Position numbers and translations under genes: made by a program. The notes under the pieces are model-generated. The model saw only the letters and a list, made by a program, of their open reading frames with translations. It had not been told where the DNA came from and searched no databases. From Geobacter sp. (lineage in GTDB: Bacteria; Desulfobacterota; Desulfuromonadia; Geobacterales; Pseudopelobacteraceae): DNA of 64,000 bases. The DNA lies in NCBI GenBank assembly GCA_003574895.1, contig PJFB01000003.1, forward strand, positions 1-64,000, in the 5' to 3' direction. Below, piece after piece: positions 49,008 to 57,316 of this stretch; position 1 is the first letter of the stretch, and each line of letters begins with the position of its first letter.

Positions 49008-51668
49008 TCATACGACCAGCATCTCGGCAACCCGATAACACAACCGCTTATCCGAATCGCGATAATAAAAGCAATAAAGCTTTGGCCCGGCTTGATCTGA
49101 AAATGTCACGAGAGCCGGATGCGAGCCGAAACTCGCCAAATGAGAATCAGTATAGCCGTGTTCGCCGCCGATTGGAGTGGGTCGACTCCAATTTACACCG
49201 TCGACTGTTGATATGACAAATAGCGGCGCGCCGATATAGGGTGTGCCATACACGCAATAGAGTTGATCCCCAAACACTGAAAGAGCAACATTACCTGCCA
49301 CGGCCTCCGTTGGCATAGTCATCGCCGGCGTCCAGCTCCCTTCCCCGGTCCAGGTTGTGAGATAGAGTTTTACGTCGCCGTCCGGCTGATAAATAGCATA
49401 GAGCTTTTCCTTGAAAGCAACGGCAGCGATGCTATTCAGTTTCGTTATGTCAGAAACTATTGTGACCGGCGCCTCCTGCGTTGGTGGTCCAAGGCGCTGA
49501 CAATGAAGCCCCTTGATGCTAGTGAACACGTAGAGACCGCCGCAAAACGCTGCCAACGCTTGCGGCTCATTATACAAAGTCGCCGCAGGTTTATTCGCGT
49601 GATCCACCTTATCGTCAAGCATGAGCATGTGCAGCTCGCCGTCAGAAAAACTGCCTGCTTGAGCGGCAAAATACAGCTCGTGATTACTAGGGTTTTCGAC
49701 CACTGACATTTTCAACAGGGTGTTAACCTGGCCACCACCGAACACAATGTTATTCTTCGCGATCCACCGCGATCCGGTGAACATTGCGCCAAACAGGCTG
49801 TGATCGCGGACACCATAACAGTGAAGCTGATTGTCAAAAACGACCAAGGCGGGTGCTTCAACATCTTTCGCCTTCTGTGGCAATGCACCGAGGCTGTCAT
49901 CGACCCGCTCTTCAGACCAGATCAGGCGAGGCCCCCGAAGCCATTCGGCCACCGCGTGTTCAAGCTCATGAACGGTTTTCGCTTTTGCAGCGATGGGATT
50001 AGCAGTACCGGAGTAGAATGAGGGTTTAAAAATATCCTGAACCCATACCTCTTCAAACAGCTTCGCAAGCACGGAGGTTTTAACGCAGCTGTCTTTGTCC
50101 TTGTCTTTATCCTCTGTGATCGGTCCAACATCGGTCACTCCCAGCTTGGCGTCACTGGTCCGCTCGATAATTTTCCAGACCGGACATGGGGCTTCGCGTT
50201 GAATCACCCGCCATTGCGGTGCGTACTGTAGCGACCCAAGCCACTCCTCGCGCGGCAAGCCATCCACACCCCCTAACACAGTGGTAGTGATGCTTACCTC
50301 GTATTCGCCTTCCTTGTAATGCAACTCGCGACCATTGACAGAGGTTTCCGCTTTCGTGCCGGTAACACTGGTGGCAACCTTGCCAGCCCCACCGAGCCCC
50401 ACATAGGAGGCCGACATGGCAACCGCCCAATTCATGCCCGATGCAACCACTTTTTCAAGGGTGCTACGGTTTTCCTTAGTACGCGCCGTCGATTTCGCGG
50501 TGTATTTGTACCAGCCCCCCAAGGTAATGCGCCCAAACGCATGACTGCCAAACGCACGCATAAACTCCTTCACTGCGGCTCGACGTGATGCCTCCATGTC
50601 TTCTGGAATATTCAGAATACGGCGCAGCTCTGCCATCGCCAGACTGCTAAGTTCAAACTGGTTTGTTGAAAATACGATCTGACGAAGCGGCGACCAGTGG
50701 TAGCGTGTCTGAATTTCGGTAACGCACGTGCCGCTGTTGCCTTCGAAGGTATCGGTTCGCTCTTCATACGCCTGGGCATAACGTACAGCGCAGCTCATTG
50801 CACCCACACCCGTTCCCATGAATGCGGCCCCGTGCGCTTCAGTGGCCGTGGCCAGCGAGGAACCATGTATCTCCAGCGCGCGCTGGCCTTTCATCATCGC
50901 CGCTTCGCTTCGGTAGGAAAATGCGATATCACACATTTCCTGTCCGGGCCCAAACAACTCGGCGTTCGAACAGCGCTTGGGCAAGGCGAGCAAGACACCG
51001 CCAGGAGCCTCGATTGCACCATTTGCATCGACATATCGTCCGCGCAACATTTGATTTGCATAGATGAGATCTTCGGCAGATAACTCGACTTTGCTCACCG
51101 CCTCTAACGTCATCTTACTCGTACGCTGCAATGCGGCCTCGGTGTCCTTGAGCATCAGCGAAAGGTTGTCGATATCCAATTTCACCGAAGGGAATTCGCC
51201 AAGGCGCTCCTCGCGAAAGCGAGCCACCGCAGCATTGAGATCTTTATTGACGCTATCGGCTATCGCCTTGCGATCCTCCCCCGCTGTTTTTTCGATTTTC
51301 TCCCGCAGCTCCTGAACTTCCTTGATAGCTGCGGTCAACTTTTCAGCCTTAGCCTGCGCTTCAGGATCTTTACTTACAATTTTAGGGGTCGATTTGTCCT
51401 GCGCCTCCATCCACGCCTGCACATCGTCGGCAGAAATAATATCGACCTGATTCGCACCGAGCGGTGACTTTGGCCGTTTGACCGGAGTGCTTCCGTCGCC
51501 TTGACTGATCTCCTTTTTGATTTTTTCCCTGACATCCTTGCCAACTGGCGTGCCCAGCATCTTGAGCAGTTTTAGCGAGGTAACACCGTTATTTTGAAAC
51601 ACCTGTGCAAATTGCTTGAGTCCAACGTGCTGCAGGTAACCCTCTAGTAATTCTTGTTCATTGGCCAT
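49008..51668 (-). CDS. MACPF-domain protein with SAM-like N-terminus and C-terminal repeat domain (cassette cargo)
   Basis: An 886-residue protein with an unusual layout. Residues 3-57 resemble a SAM domain (YLQHVGLKQFAQVFQNNGVT); 100-200 form a charged coiled coil; 195-500 carry a MACPF/perforin-like domain with the signature FGSHAFGRITLGG at 373-385 and the late W-x-GSL...PVWKII block; 607-886 contain repeated beta segments (LYCVYG; LYAIYQ; LHCYGV) like a lectin or propeller. No signal peptide is visible. Pore formation is inferred from the family only. The start follows attC-like site 9; a later site is not clear. AAAGG precedes the ATG. Confidence 0.82.
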   Translation of the reverse strand: MANEQELLEGYLQHVGLKQFAQVFQNNGVTSLKLLKMLGTPVGKDVREKIKKEISQGDGSTPVKRPKSPLGANQVDIISADDVQAWMEAQDKSTPKIVSKDPEAQAKAEKLTAAIKEVQELREKIEKTAGEDRKAIADSVNKDLNAAVARFREERLGEFPSVKLDIDNLSLMLKDTEAALQRTSKMTLEAVSKVELSAEDLIYANQMLRGRYVDANGAIEAPGGVLLALPKRCSNAELFGPGQEMCDIAFSYRSEAAMMKGQRALEIHGSSLATATEAHGAAFMGTGVGAMSCAVRYAQAYEERTDTFEGNSGTCVTEIQTRYHWSPLRQIVFSTNQFELSSLAMAELRRILNIPEDMEASRRAAVKEFMRAFGSHAFGRITLGGWYKYTAKSTARTKENRSTLEKVVASGMNWAVAMSASYVGLGGAGKVATSVTGTKAETSVNGRELHYKEGEYEVSITTTVLGGVDGLPREEWLGSLQYAPQWRVIQREAPCPVWKIIERTSDAKLGVTDVGPITEDKDKDKDSCVKTSVLAKLFEEVWVQDIFKPSFYSGTANPIAAKAKTVHELEHAVAEWLRGPRLIWSEERVDDSLGALPQKAKDVEAPALVVFDNQLHCYGVRDHSLFGAMFTGSRWIAKNNIVFGGGQVNTLLKMSVVENPSNHELYFAAQAGSFSDGELHMLMLDDKVDHANKPAATLYNEPQALAAFCGGLYVFTSIKGLHCQRLGPPTQEAPVTIVSDITKLNSIAAVAFKEKLYAIYQPDGDVKLYLTTWTGEGSWTPAMTMPTEAVAGNVALSVFGDQLYCVYGTPYIGAPLFVISTVDGVNWSRPTPIGGEHGYTDSHLASFGSHPALVTFSDQAGPKLYCFYYRDSDKRLCYRVAEMLVV

Positions 51669-51706
51669 GAGCAATCCTTTCTTCAGGGGCAAGCCCCGTC
51701 CACGCA

Positions 51707-51829
51707 TCCATAACGTTCACCGCCGACGCATAAATTTCAGCTGAGTTTTAGCGACAAACAGAAATAAATTTATCTGGGCTGGCCATGACCCGCGACCGAA
51801 GGGAGTCGGAGTCTATGGCCATGTTAGAT
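51707..51829 (-). other. attC-like site 9
   Basis: Minus strand from R'' ATCTAAC (overlapping the stop of the 51824 gene) to R' GTTATGG, 123 bp, the longest of the set. It separates the two-gene membrane cassette from the MACPF gene. Confidence 0.55.
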
Positions 51830-52171
51830 CTCGCCTGTAATGATTTTGTTTAGAATCAGACCAGCCGCAATCGCTACGGCACCGGCAATTGTCATCAGGA
51901 CACCGAAATTATAACTTTTCTCTATTTCTTTTAGTTTGTCGTCTGTTCGGTGGTAATTCAGTTGTGGAATCTTCTGGTCAAACTTCAGGTTGTATTCTTC
52001 TCCTGCCACGTTGACAGACCCGACAGCACACATTCCTCCGACAAATGCAACCACAACCCCTGACCACAACAAGAGAGTTCCATATCTCGCACTTGTTATC
52101 GCAGCAACTCCCGCCATTACCGCAAAAATCGCCCCGTCAATTATTGTTATAGCTTTTATTGTTTTTGTCAT
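51824..52171 (-). CDS. Hypothetical small membrane protein (cassette cargo)
   Basis: A 115-residue protein from MTKTIKAITIID with four hydrophobic segments (AIFAVMAGVAAITSA; LLLWSGVVVAFVGGMCA; NFGVLMTIAGAVAIAAGLIL). An upstream start would overlap the preceding gene, so the later ATG, 12 nt after that gene's stop, is preferred; its ribosome site is weak. Pairs with the 52183 gene in one cassette. Unknown function. Confidence 0.6.
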   Translation of the reverse strand: MTKTIKAITIIDGAIFAVMAGVAAITSARYGTLLLWSGVVVAFVGGMCAVGSVNVAGEEYNLKFDQKIPQLNYHRTDDKLKEIEKSYNFGVLMTIAGAVAIAAGLILNKIITGEI

Positions 52172-52182
52172 GTTTTCCGATT

Positions 52183-52440
52183 CTATGCCTTTGTTAACAG
52201 ATTGTACGCTAGTGGAAAACTTACAAGCCAAAATGCGAAACCTACGAAAACCAATGCTGCTTCAGAGAATACCCATTTCAAAGCACCTGTGCCTGAGTAT
52301 CCACGCCATCTTGGGCGATGAAGGCCAAATGAAAGAAGGGTTATAATTGCCTCTCCTGTCCAAAATAAGAACCAACCAAGGATGACGGCAAAGATAAATT
52401 TAAGAACTTCCTTGAGGAAATCCTCAGCAATGTTTCCCAT
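52183..52440 (-). CDS. Hypothetical small membrane protein (cassette cargo)
   Basis: An 85-residue protein with two or three helices (FIFAVILGWFLFWTGEAIITLL; AALVFVGFAFWLVSFPLAY split by a basic loop). It is the first gene of a two-gene cassette, starting about 22 nt after attC-like site 10. No family recognised. Confidence 0.6.
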   Translation of the reverse strand: MGNIAEDFLKEVLKFIFAVILGWFLFWTGEAIITLLSFGLHRPRWRGYSGTGALKWVFSEAALVFVGFAFWLVSFPLAYNLLTKA

Positions 52441-52461
52441 TCTGTTTTTTCCTTATTGTGT

Positions 52462-52515
52462 CATCAACGGGGCTGAGGTTGACCCGCCCTCGACGGGTCT
52501 TGCCGATGGTTGAAA
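52462..52515 (-). other. attC-like site 10
   Basis: Minus strand from R'' TTTCAAC to R' GTTGATG, 54 bp, with central stem GACCCG/CGGGTC. R'' ends 1 nt from the nuclease gene's stop. Its complement GTTGAAA matches GTTGAAT upstream of that gene (53464-53470) at 6 of 7. Confidence 0.68.
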
Positions 52516-52516
52516 C

Positions 52517-53437
52517 TTATTTAATATGACACATTAACCACTCGACCAACCCCAAGTTGACTGCCATCTCGGAAAGTCTATTTGGCAATATCAACTCTAC
52601 ATCTGGCCGATGTTCCTTAATACGCTTGAGGTTGCTGCTTGGACTATGGACAACGAAATAGAGCTTTCGATACCCTTCGTTGTCGAATTCTGCTGAATAT
52701 TTTTCGAAATCTGACAATGTTGCTTCAGACTTGATCTGGACCTGATAACAATCACCTGTTATGGCATCTTCAAGTTCAAGATCGGCAAACTTCATGTTCT
52801 CACCCAGCATTGAAAGCCGACGCCAGCCAGATGCCCTGAACAGTAAATCCACAAATGTTTCAAAGTCTTTCCAATGAAGATTTCGCAGGCCTTTCTCCAC
52901 ACTTCTGTTTAGCAACTTTCTTGATTCTTCAATTTCTTGGTATTCTGGAATTGGCTCGTTATTTAGGAGCCTACGGAGCGCATCAATGTCTCCGACTCGA
53001 CATACTGTCCCTCGAAATCCTTGGGTTTTCGACAACCCACCTGGAAGTCGATTGATGAGAAGTTGATTACCGTGAATATCTTCATCGGACCATCGCCCTT
53101 TTAGTTTTCGGAATTTGGAAACCAAATCGTTGCCGATTACTGGAGAGCCAACTCTGCACCACCACATTCTTGATCGTGAGAATGTTATCCAAACATCGTC
53201 CGATGTTGATTCACAAATGATTCGCAATGCATTTAAGTCTCTGGTAACGGCTCCTTTATCCGATAATTCTTGTTCCAGTTCTTCTCGGATATGCTCCCAA
53301 TTACCGGAGTTGATATGTGATACTTCCTGATGTTTCCAACCTATTCTTAACTTGGACTCAGAGATGCTGGATTCTTCCCATAAGCCATTCTTGCCAAGCT
53401 TGATGTAGTAGGCGTTGGTGATGTTTATAGGTTTCAT
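52517..53437 (-). CDS. Putative restriction-endonuclease-like protein (cassette cargo)
   Basis: A 306-residue cytosolic protein. An N-terminal beta-rich part (residues 1-150; WEESSISESKLRIGW) resembles modules found on restriction enzymes. The C-terminal part is Mrr-like: LHWKDFETFVDLLFRASGW (E192), then D219 in MKFADLELED and the QVQIKS strand with K236, matching PD-(D/E)XK spacing. AAAAAGGAAATC precedes the ATG. It is the first gene after the 53.5-kb element. A defence nuclease is inferred; catalytic activity is untested. Confidence 0.6.
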   Translation of the reverse strand: MKPINITNAYYIKLGKNGLWEESSISESKLRIGWKHQEVSHINSGNWEHIREELEQELSDKGAVTRDLNALRIICESTSDDVWITFSRSRMWWCRVGSPVIGNDLVSKFRKLKGRWSDEDIHGNQLLINRLPGGLSKTQGFRGTVCRVGDIDALRRLLNNEPIPEYQEIEESRKLLNRSVEKGLRNLHWKDFETFVDLLFRASGWRRLSMLGENMKFADLELEDAITGDCYQVQIKSEATLSDFEKYSAEFDNEGYRKLYFVVHSPSSNLKRIKEHRPDVELILPNRLSEMAVNLGLVEWLMCHIK

Positions 53438-53463
53438 GATTTCCTTTTTCTCTCTGTTTTGTG

Positions 53464-53470
53464 ATTCAAC
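53464..53470 (-). other. attC/attI-type R' half-site before the nuclease cassette
   Basis: Minus-strand GTTGAAT, 6 of 7 matching the complement of the R'' of site 10. No R'' or attC palindrome lies upstream, so this may be the array's attI-like start. Confidence 0.4.
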
Positions 53471-53491
53471 TCATTAATCAACGGTTTCCAC

Positions 53492-53515
53492 ATATAGGTA
53501 ACCTGTTACCTATAT
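53492..53515. promoter_or_regulatory. Perfect 24-bp palindromic operator-like site
   Basis: Arms ATATAGGTAAC and GTTACCTATAT with a CT centre, plus a third half-site GGTAAC at 53517-53522. It lies 55 nt upstream of the nuclease gene, the position of a repressor operator. No cognate regulator gene is evident in the window. Confidence 0.5.
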
Positions 53516-53562
53516 CGGTAACTTTTGCTCAATTTTCCTGACCTGTTCGAGGAGTCCCAAAC

Positions 53563-53702
53563 CGGCAACAAAAAAAGCCGCTCCATCAGCTTCCACGCTG
53601 ATCAAGCGGCTCATGTGAACCTGCATCCGGCATACCATCCATCCCTCCCGGCACTGCATGAAAAACTGTTCACACACATACACCCGCACAGACGGCACTG
53701 TC
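53563..53702 (-). ncRNA. Conserved promoter-hairpin-terminator element, copy B
   Basis: Minus strand: TTGACA (53702-53697), 16-nt spacer, TGTATG-like -10, the GTGTGA/TCATGC stem, and terminator (53611-53570) with T tract. Similarity with copies A and C begins exactly at TTGACA, which marks the upstream edge. It is closest to copy A. No treY sequence adjoins it. Confidence 0.55.
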
Positions 53703-53792
53703 AATTAATTCGGCAAAAAACGGATACCGAAACATCCCAATCAGTTACAGCAGTGGCCTACGGCTGCAACGCAGTACCGTGGCCAATCCAGG

Positions 53793-54671
53793 TCAGTGCA
53801 GTTCCCAGCGAGACAACTTGCCGTTGATGAAAGCCAGCGTGTAGATGCCGGTCTCGTATTCCTGCGTGTAACGCCTCGTAAAACTATTGGTGATGGCGCC
53901 ACTCATCATAACCGGACCGATAACTGCCTCAACTTCGGCAATGGTCTGGCCCATGCGGAGTTTCGGCCAATTCTGCCTGACACTGCCGGACCATCGGGCA
54001 AAGCCCTCCGGCACCGCCGGCCCCATGCTGGGCCGATTGCCCGCCGCTGCCATGGCATCGAGATGTTCTGCCGAGCGGTCTGCCAGTTTAGTCAAGCCAC
54101 TTTGCACCATGCCACGCGTTGCCATCTCCAATGCGGCCACAGCAGCGTTGGAGCCGAACGCGCGCGATGCGCCGTGGCCATTGACAAAACTGCACAAAAG
54201 AACCTTGCTATCCTTGACCCGGGTCAGCCTCCAGATGGCGTTCACATCGATGATGTATCCTTCCCCGAAAGTTTTGATTTCGCTAATGGCATTGACGAGC
54301 CAAACATCGAGGACGTAATCGGCAGACACCGGCTCGATCCGCTGGAACAGCTCATTCCGCCCAATCGCCTTTTCCAATGCCTCTTTCAAGGCTCCGCTAC
54401 GGTACAATGCGACCTTGCCTCGTTGCGTTATGGGAAGCGCCTCCCGTACCACCGGCACATTGTCGTTACCGAACAGGCCCGGCTTGCCTTCGCTGATTGC
54501 AGGCACGTTGGCCTGCACATTGACGGAACCGGCAAAGCGCTGCCCATTGTCAAGCGGCGCCATGGATTTCGGCAGGAAATTATCCGGGTTCAGGCTGGCA
54601 CAGCCACCTGCGGTGACAATGAAAACAATTGCCAGCATAAGCCTTACGGTATGTGTCATCTTCATATCCAT
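53793..54671 (-). CDS. Hypothetical lipoprotein
   Basis: A 292-residue exported protein with lipoprotein signal LMLAIVFIVTAGGC (C24). The mature part has an N-terminal segment, a central alpha/beta region (RDELFQ-like; YVLDVWLVNAISEIKTFG) and a C-terminal module (SVRQNWPKLRMGQTIAEVEA, then YTLAFINGKLSRWE) that resembles the SmpA/BamE fold. GGAGG precedes the ATG. It is the last gene of a six-gene minus-strand operon. Possibly an outer-membrane assembly or envelope factor; unproven. Confidence 0.7.
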   Translation of the reverse strand: MDMKMTHTVRLMLAIVFIVTAGGCASLNPDNFLPKSMAPLDNGQRFAGSVNVQANVPAISEGKPGLFGNDNVPVVREALPITQRGKVALYRSGALKEALEKAIGRNELFQRIEPVSADYVLDVWLVNAISEIKTFGEGYIIDVNAIWRLTRVKDSKVLLCSFVNGHGASRAFGSNAAVAALEMATRGMVQSGLTKLADRSAEHLDAMAAAGNRPSMGPAVPEGFARWSGSVRQNWPKLRMGQTIAEVEAVIGPVMMSGAITNSFTRRYTQEYETGIYTLAFINGKLSRWELH

Positions 54672-54795
54672 GCTCGTCCTCCAGCCTTGACATTACTCTC
54701 TTCCACATGCGGATTAGTGCCAAAAAAGAAGTGCTTGGTGACATCCGCCCATGGCAACACGATTAGTTGTAATCCCAGGCCATCACAGCCCTGTT

Positions 54796-55272
54796 TTATT
54801 TGGCATCGACGTTCGGAGTTTTAAAGCCGAAGGGCCAATTTTTCCCCTCGGAAGCGGCTATGCCAAGCCACTGGTTATAATCATAGGTGGCCCACGGGGA
54901 TACTGTGCCATTGCAGCGCAATCGTACGGACCAAAAGTAACTAGAATCCGGACCGAGAGACAATTCCACGGTATGCTCCGGCTTGGTCAGGGCTTCCTTG
55001 TAGTACAAGGCAGGGCCGCGCATCAGCCTGAAAACGTATGGTCCGTCCGGCACCGTGTCTCCCACGTCCCAAATCGAAAAGTCATAGGTGCAGGTAGGCG
55101 CCGCATCGGATTTCCAGCGAAAAGTCGGAGTGAGGGTATCAACAGTTTCATAGGATTTGCCCAGCGAGCGGACTCCGGGATAAATTGGTTCGATCCCTCC
55201 CTTGTAGGTTGCAATGGTACATCCTGAAAGAAATAGAAGCCCCACAATCAGGATGACTGTTTGCTTCATCAT
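54796..55272 (-). CDS. Hypothetical lipoprotein
   Basis: A 158-residue protein with signal VILIVGLLFLSGC (C18). The mature part looks like a fibronectin/Ig-type beta domain (TLTPTFRWKS; YDFSIWD; TVELSLGPDSSYFWSVRL). AAGGAGG lies just before two adjacent ATGs. Part of the 53.8-58.4 kb operon. No function assigned. Confidence 0.72.
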   Translation of the reverse strand: MMKQTVILIVGLLFLSGCTIATYKGGIEPIYPGVRSLGKSYETVDTLTPTFRWKSDAAPTCTYDFSIWDVGDTVPDGPYVFRLMRGPALYYKEALTKPEHTVELSLGPDSSYFWSVRLRCNGTVSPWATYDYNQWLGIAASEGKNWPFGFKTPNVDAK

Positions 55273-55332
55273 ATTTCCTCCTTGAGATCGGATTTCTGTA
55301 AATGGCCTTCCGAACAGCCCGAATGAATCTGG

Positions 55333-55677
55333 CTAGGTCAGACCAAGCTTGCCGGCATTTGACGCAATGTTGACAAGTATCTTTATTGCTTTTGCCGTTT
55401 TTTCGACCAATTCGGACACCTTTTTCAGTTTATCTATGTCCTTCGAAATTTTCTTGGCTGCTTCCTCCAGCCTTGTTCCAGCGGCCCGAAGATCGTTAAT
55501 CTTATCGTCGATTGCCTCCTTGATGAGGGTATCTTCCTGACAGTCCAGATCGACGTAAAGGTTTTCGAGAAGCTCTGACTGTTCCGGGTCGAGACCTTTC
55601 AGCGAACGAGCTTCGTTTATGGCTTTTTTGGCTTCGCGGACATTCTGCAGTGCAAGCATTCTTTCGGTATTTGCCAT
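55333..55677 (-). CDS. Hypothetical coiled-coil protein
   Basis: A 114-residue, strongly alpha-helical protein with heptad-like charged repeats (LLENLYVDLDCQEDTLIKEA; LRAAGTRLEEAAKKISKDID) and no signal peptide. AAGGGGG lies 7 nt before the ATG. Probably a cytosolic partner of the neighbouring lipoproteins or a chaperone-like protein. Unrecognised. Confidence 0.65.
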   Translation of the reverse strand: MANTERMLALQNVREAKKAINEARSLKGLDPEQSELLENLYVDLDCQEDTLIKEAIDDKINDLRAAGTRLEEAAKKISKDIDKLKKVSELVEKTAKAIKILVNIASNAGKLGLT

Positions 55678-55695
55678 GATATCCCCCTTGATACT

Positions 55696-56682
55696 CTATT
55701 GTGCCTCGATCTTTTTCTTGGTCTTATTGGCGGCGTTCACTTCGACGACCAGGGCCTTTACCTGGTCTATGGAGTTACGGAGCCATTGCCGCCGCGTAAC
55801 GTTCTCGGCCAGCTTCCTGTGGGCCATGCGGTATGTCTCGGCGGCCTGGAGCGCCTTCACGGCCAGTTGTATGGTATTGTCCGCACTTGTCAGTCCGTCA
55901 GCTGTTAAGAGAGCCGCTTCGACACACTGCTTCCCTCCGGAGTTGTCGGCAATTCGTTTGTAGGTGTCCCGCAGGTCGGTAGCCACGTTGCGGATCAGGT
56001 TGAGAGTTTCGGGCGGGGTGCCTGGGCCGATGATTGTCAGTTTCAGGTCTTTGAGATCATCCGGCGACAGGTAGAGTGCGAGAAGTTTTTCCACTTCGCT
56101 GATCATCGCATCGATTACCGGGTCAGCCGAGATAACCGCTTTTTTCAGCGCTTCTGCCTGCCTATGGCGGATGTAAATCCCTCCGGCTCCTCGCACGCCT
56201 GCGGCGACAAGGGCTCCGAAGCTATCCAGATTTGTCTTCCGAAGATCATTGTACCGAGCGATCCCACTGTCTATTGAACTTCCCAGGGTTTCGGCGCTTC
56301 CCTGGAGATCGTTGGTGTATGTGTCTGCGGTCAGTGTCACGAGTAGCGCCGCGTAATCGTTAAGGACTCCTAGAGCGCTGTCGGCGGCCGTTGCACTCTG
56401 ATCAAGCCCGTGACGGATATTTACGGCATCATCGACTTGACGCAGGGCTGCATCGCCGTTTGTGAAGGTTGAGGCCTGGAGGATTTTCTCGCTTGCCCGA
56501 AGCTGGCCGTGGCTCCTGATGACAGCTCCGGGGAAAGCCACATAAGCCTTTGCGGCATCGGCAAAGGTTGCCACCTCTTTTACCTGGGACGATGTGAGGA
56601 CACCCGTGCATCCCGGGAGGATAAAGGCGGTTACCAGCAGGATTAGAATCAATCGGAAGTCTGTGGTTCGCAATGGTCTCAT
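55696..56682 (-). CDS. Hypothetical lipoprotein
   Basis: A 328-residue exported, mainly helical protein with signal RLILILLVTAFILPGC (C25). Long helices (QVKEVATFADAAKAYVAF; KALQAAETYRMAHRKLAE) suggest a helical bundle. Length and shape fit no family I know. AAAGGA lies 7 nt before the ATG, 18 nt upstream of the coiled-coil gene, so the pair is probably translated together. Unknown function. Confidence 0.68.
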   Translation of the reverse strand: MRPLRTTDFRLILILLVTAFILPGCTGVLTSSQVKEVATFADAAKAYVAFPGAVIRSHGQLRASEKILQASTFTNGDAALRQVDDAVNIRHGLDQSATAADSALGVLNDYAALLVTLTADTYTNDLQGSAETLGSSIDSGIARYNDLRKTNLDSFGALVAAGVRGAGGIYIRHRQAEALKKAVISADPVIDAMISEVEKLLALYLSPDDLKDLKLTIIGPGTPPETLNLIRNVATDLRDTYKRIADNSGGKQCVEAALLTADGLTSADNTIQLAVKALQAAETYRMAHRKLAENVTRRQWLRNSIDQVKALVVEVNAANKTKKKIEAQ

Positions 56683-56842
56683 TTGTCATCCTTTCCGTGT
56701 TGTGGCAATTTCTGCTTCACTGTCACCATTGCGGGGCGCAACGCCTAATCGGGTTGGTCCTGAACTGGGCGGCGATTAATACAGCAATGGCATGTCTGGA
56801 TTTCGAATTCCGGCCCTTTTGAGTATGGAATGGGGAGAGTGC
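56683..56842. other. Intergenic stretch in the lipoprotein operon
   Basis: About 160 bp containing ATTAATCGCCGCCC and CGATTAGGCGTTG segments that can pair partly. It is not convincing as an attC site. No gene seen. Confidence 0.3.
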
Positions 56843-57316
56843 TTACGGCTCTTCTCCGCAAATCATGCTTGTTCCGATAGAGGCCACGGCAAGCCCCAGA
56901 ATCGCCCACACAAGGGCGGAAACAGGCAATGCGATCTGCCCTGCGATTGCCAATGGCAAGCAGATTTTGGTCACTTCAAGAACCGTTTCCCGGTTGCTTT
57001 TCCCTGTGCAAGCACGCAAGGCGCGGCATATCGCCGACCTTGTCGGATGTTCTTTAAGTGCCGATTTCACGTCGAGCGCTGCCGTACGAATTTCCTCCGC
57101 TGCCCCCAGAGATACCCCGCCCTTCTTGGTCGCATCATGGTAGATCTGATTGAGCACCTCATCGACGACCTGTTGTTTTTCATCTACCGAAAGGAATCCA
57201 AGGCAACGGGCTTTCGGCATTTCATATCCTGAGTAAACCGTTAAAAGTTTGTCAGTTAGCGAGGCGACCTGGCTGTTAAAATGTTCGATGTCAATCGTTT
57301 CCCCGGTAGGGCTCAT
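56843..57316 (-). CDS. Hypothetical protein with C-terminal membrane helices
   Basis: A 157-residue protein. The N-terminal about 100 residues are helical and acidic; one or two C-terminal membrane segments follow (ICLPLAIAGQIALPVSALVWAI split by loop; LGLAVASIGTSMI). AAGGAGG precedes the ATG. It overlaps the metallopeptidase gene by 26 nt, so the two are translationally coupled and probably interact. Confidence 0.65.
   Translation of the reverse strand: MSPTGETIDIEHFNSQVASLTDKLLTVYSGYEMPKARCLGFLSVDEKQQVVDEVLNQIYHDATKKGGVSLGAAEEIRTAALDVKSALKEHPTRSAICRALRACTGKSNRETVLEVTKICLPLAIAGQIALPVSALVWAILGLAVASIGTSMICGEEP

Noticed and set aside
42925-52515. Reading the inter-gene palindromes as REP elements belonging to the RAYT genes
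   Set aside because: One palindrome per gene end, all in one orientation, and the R''/R' matching rule fit attC sites; REP elements would not show per-cassette matching.
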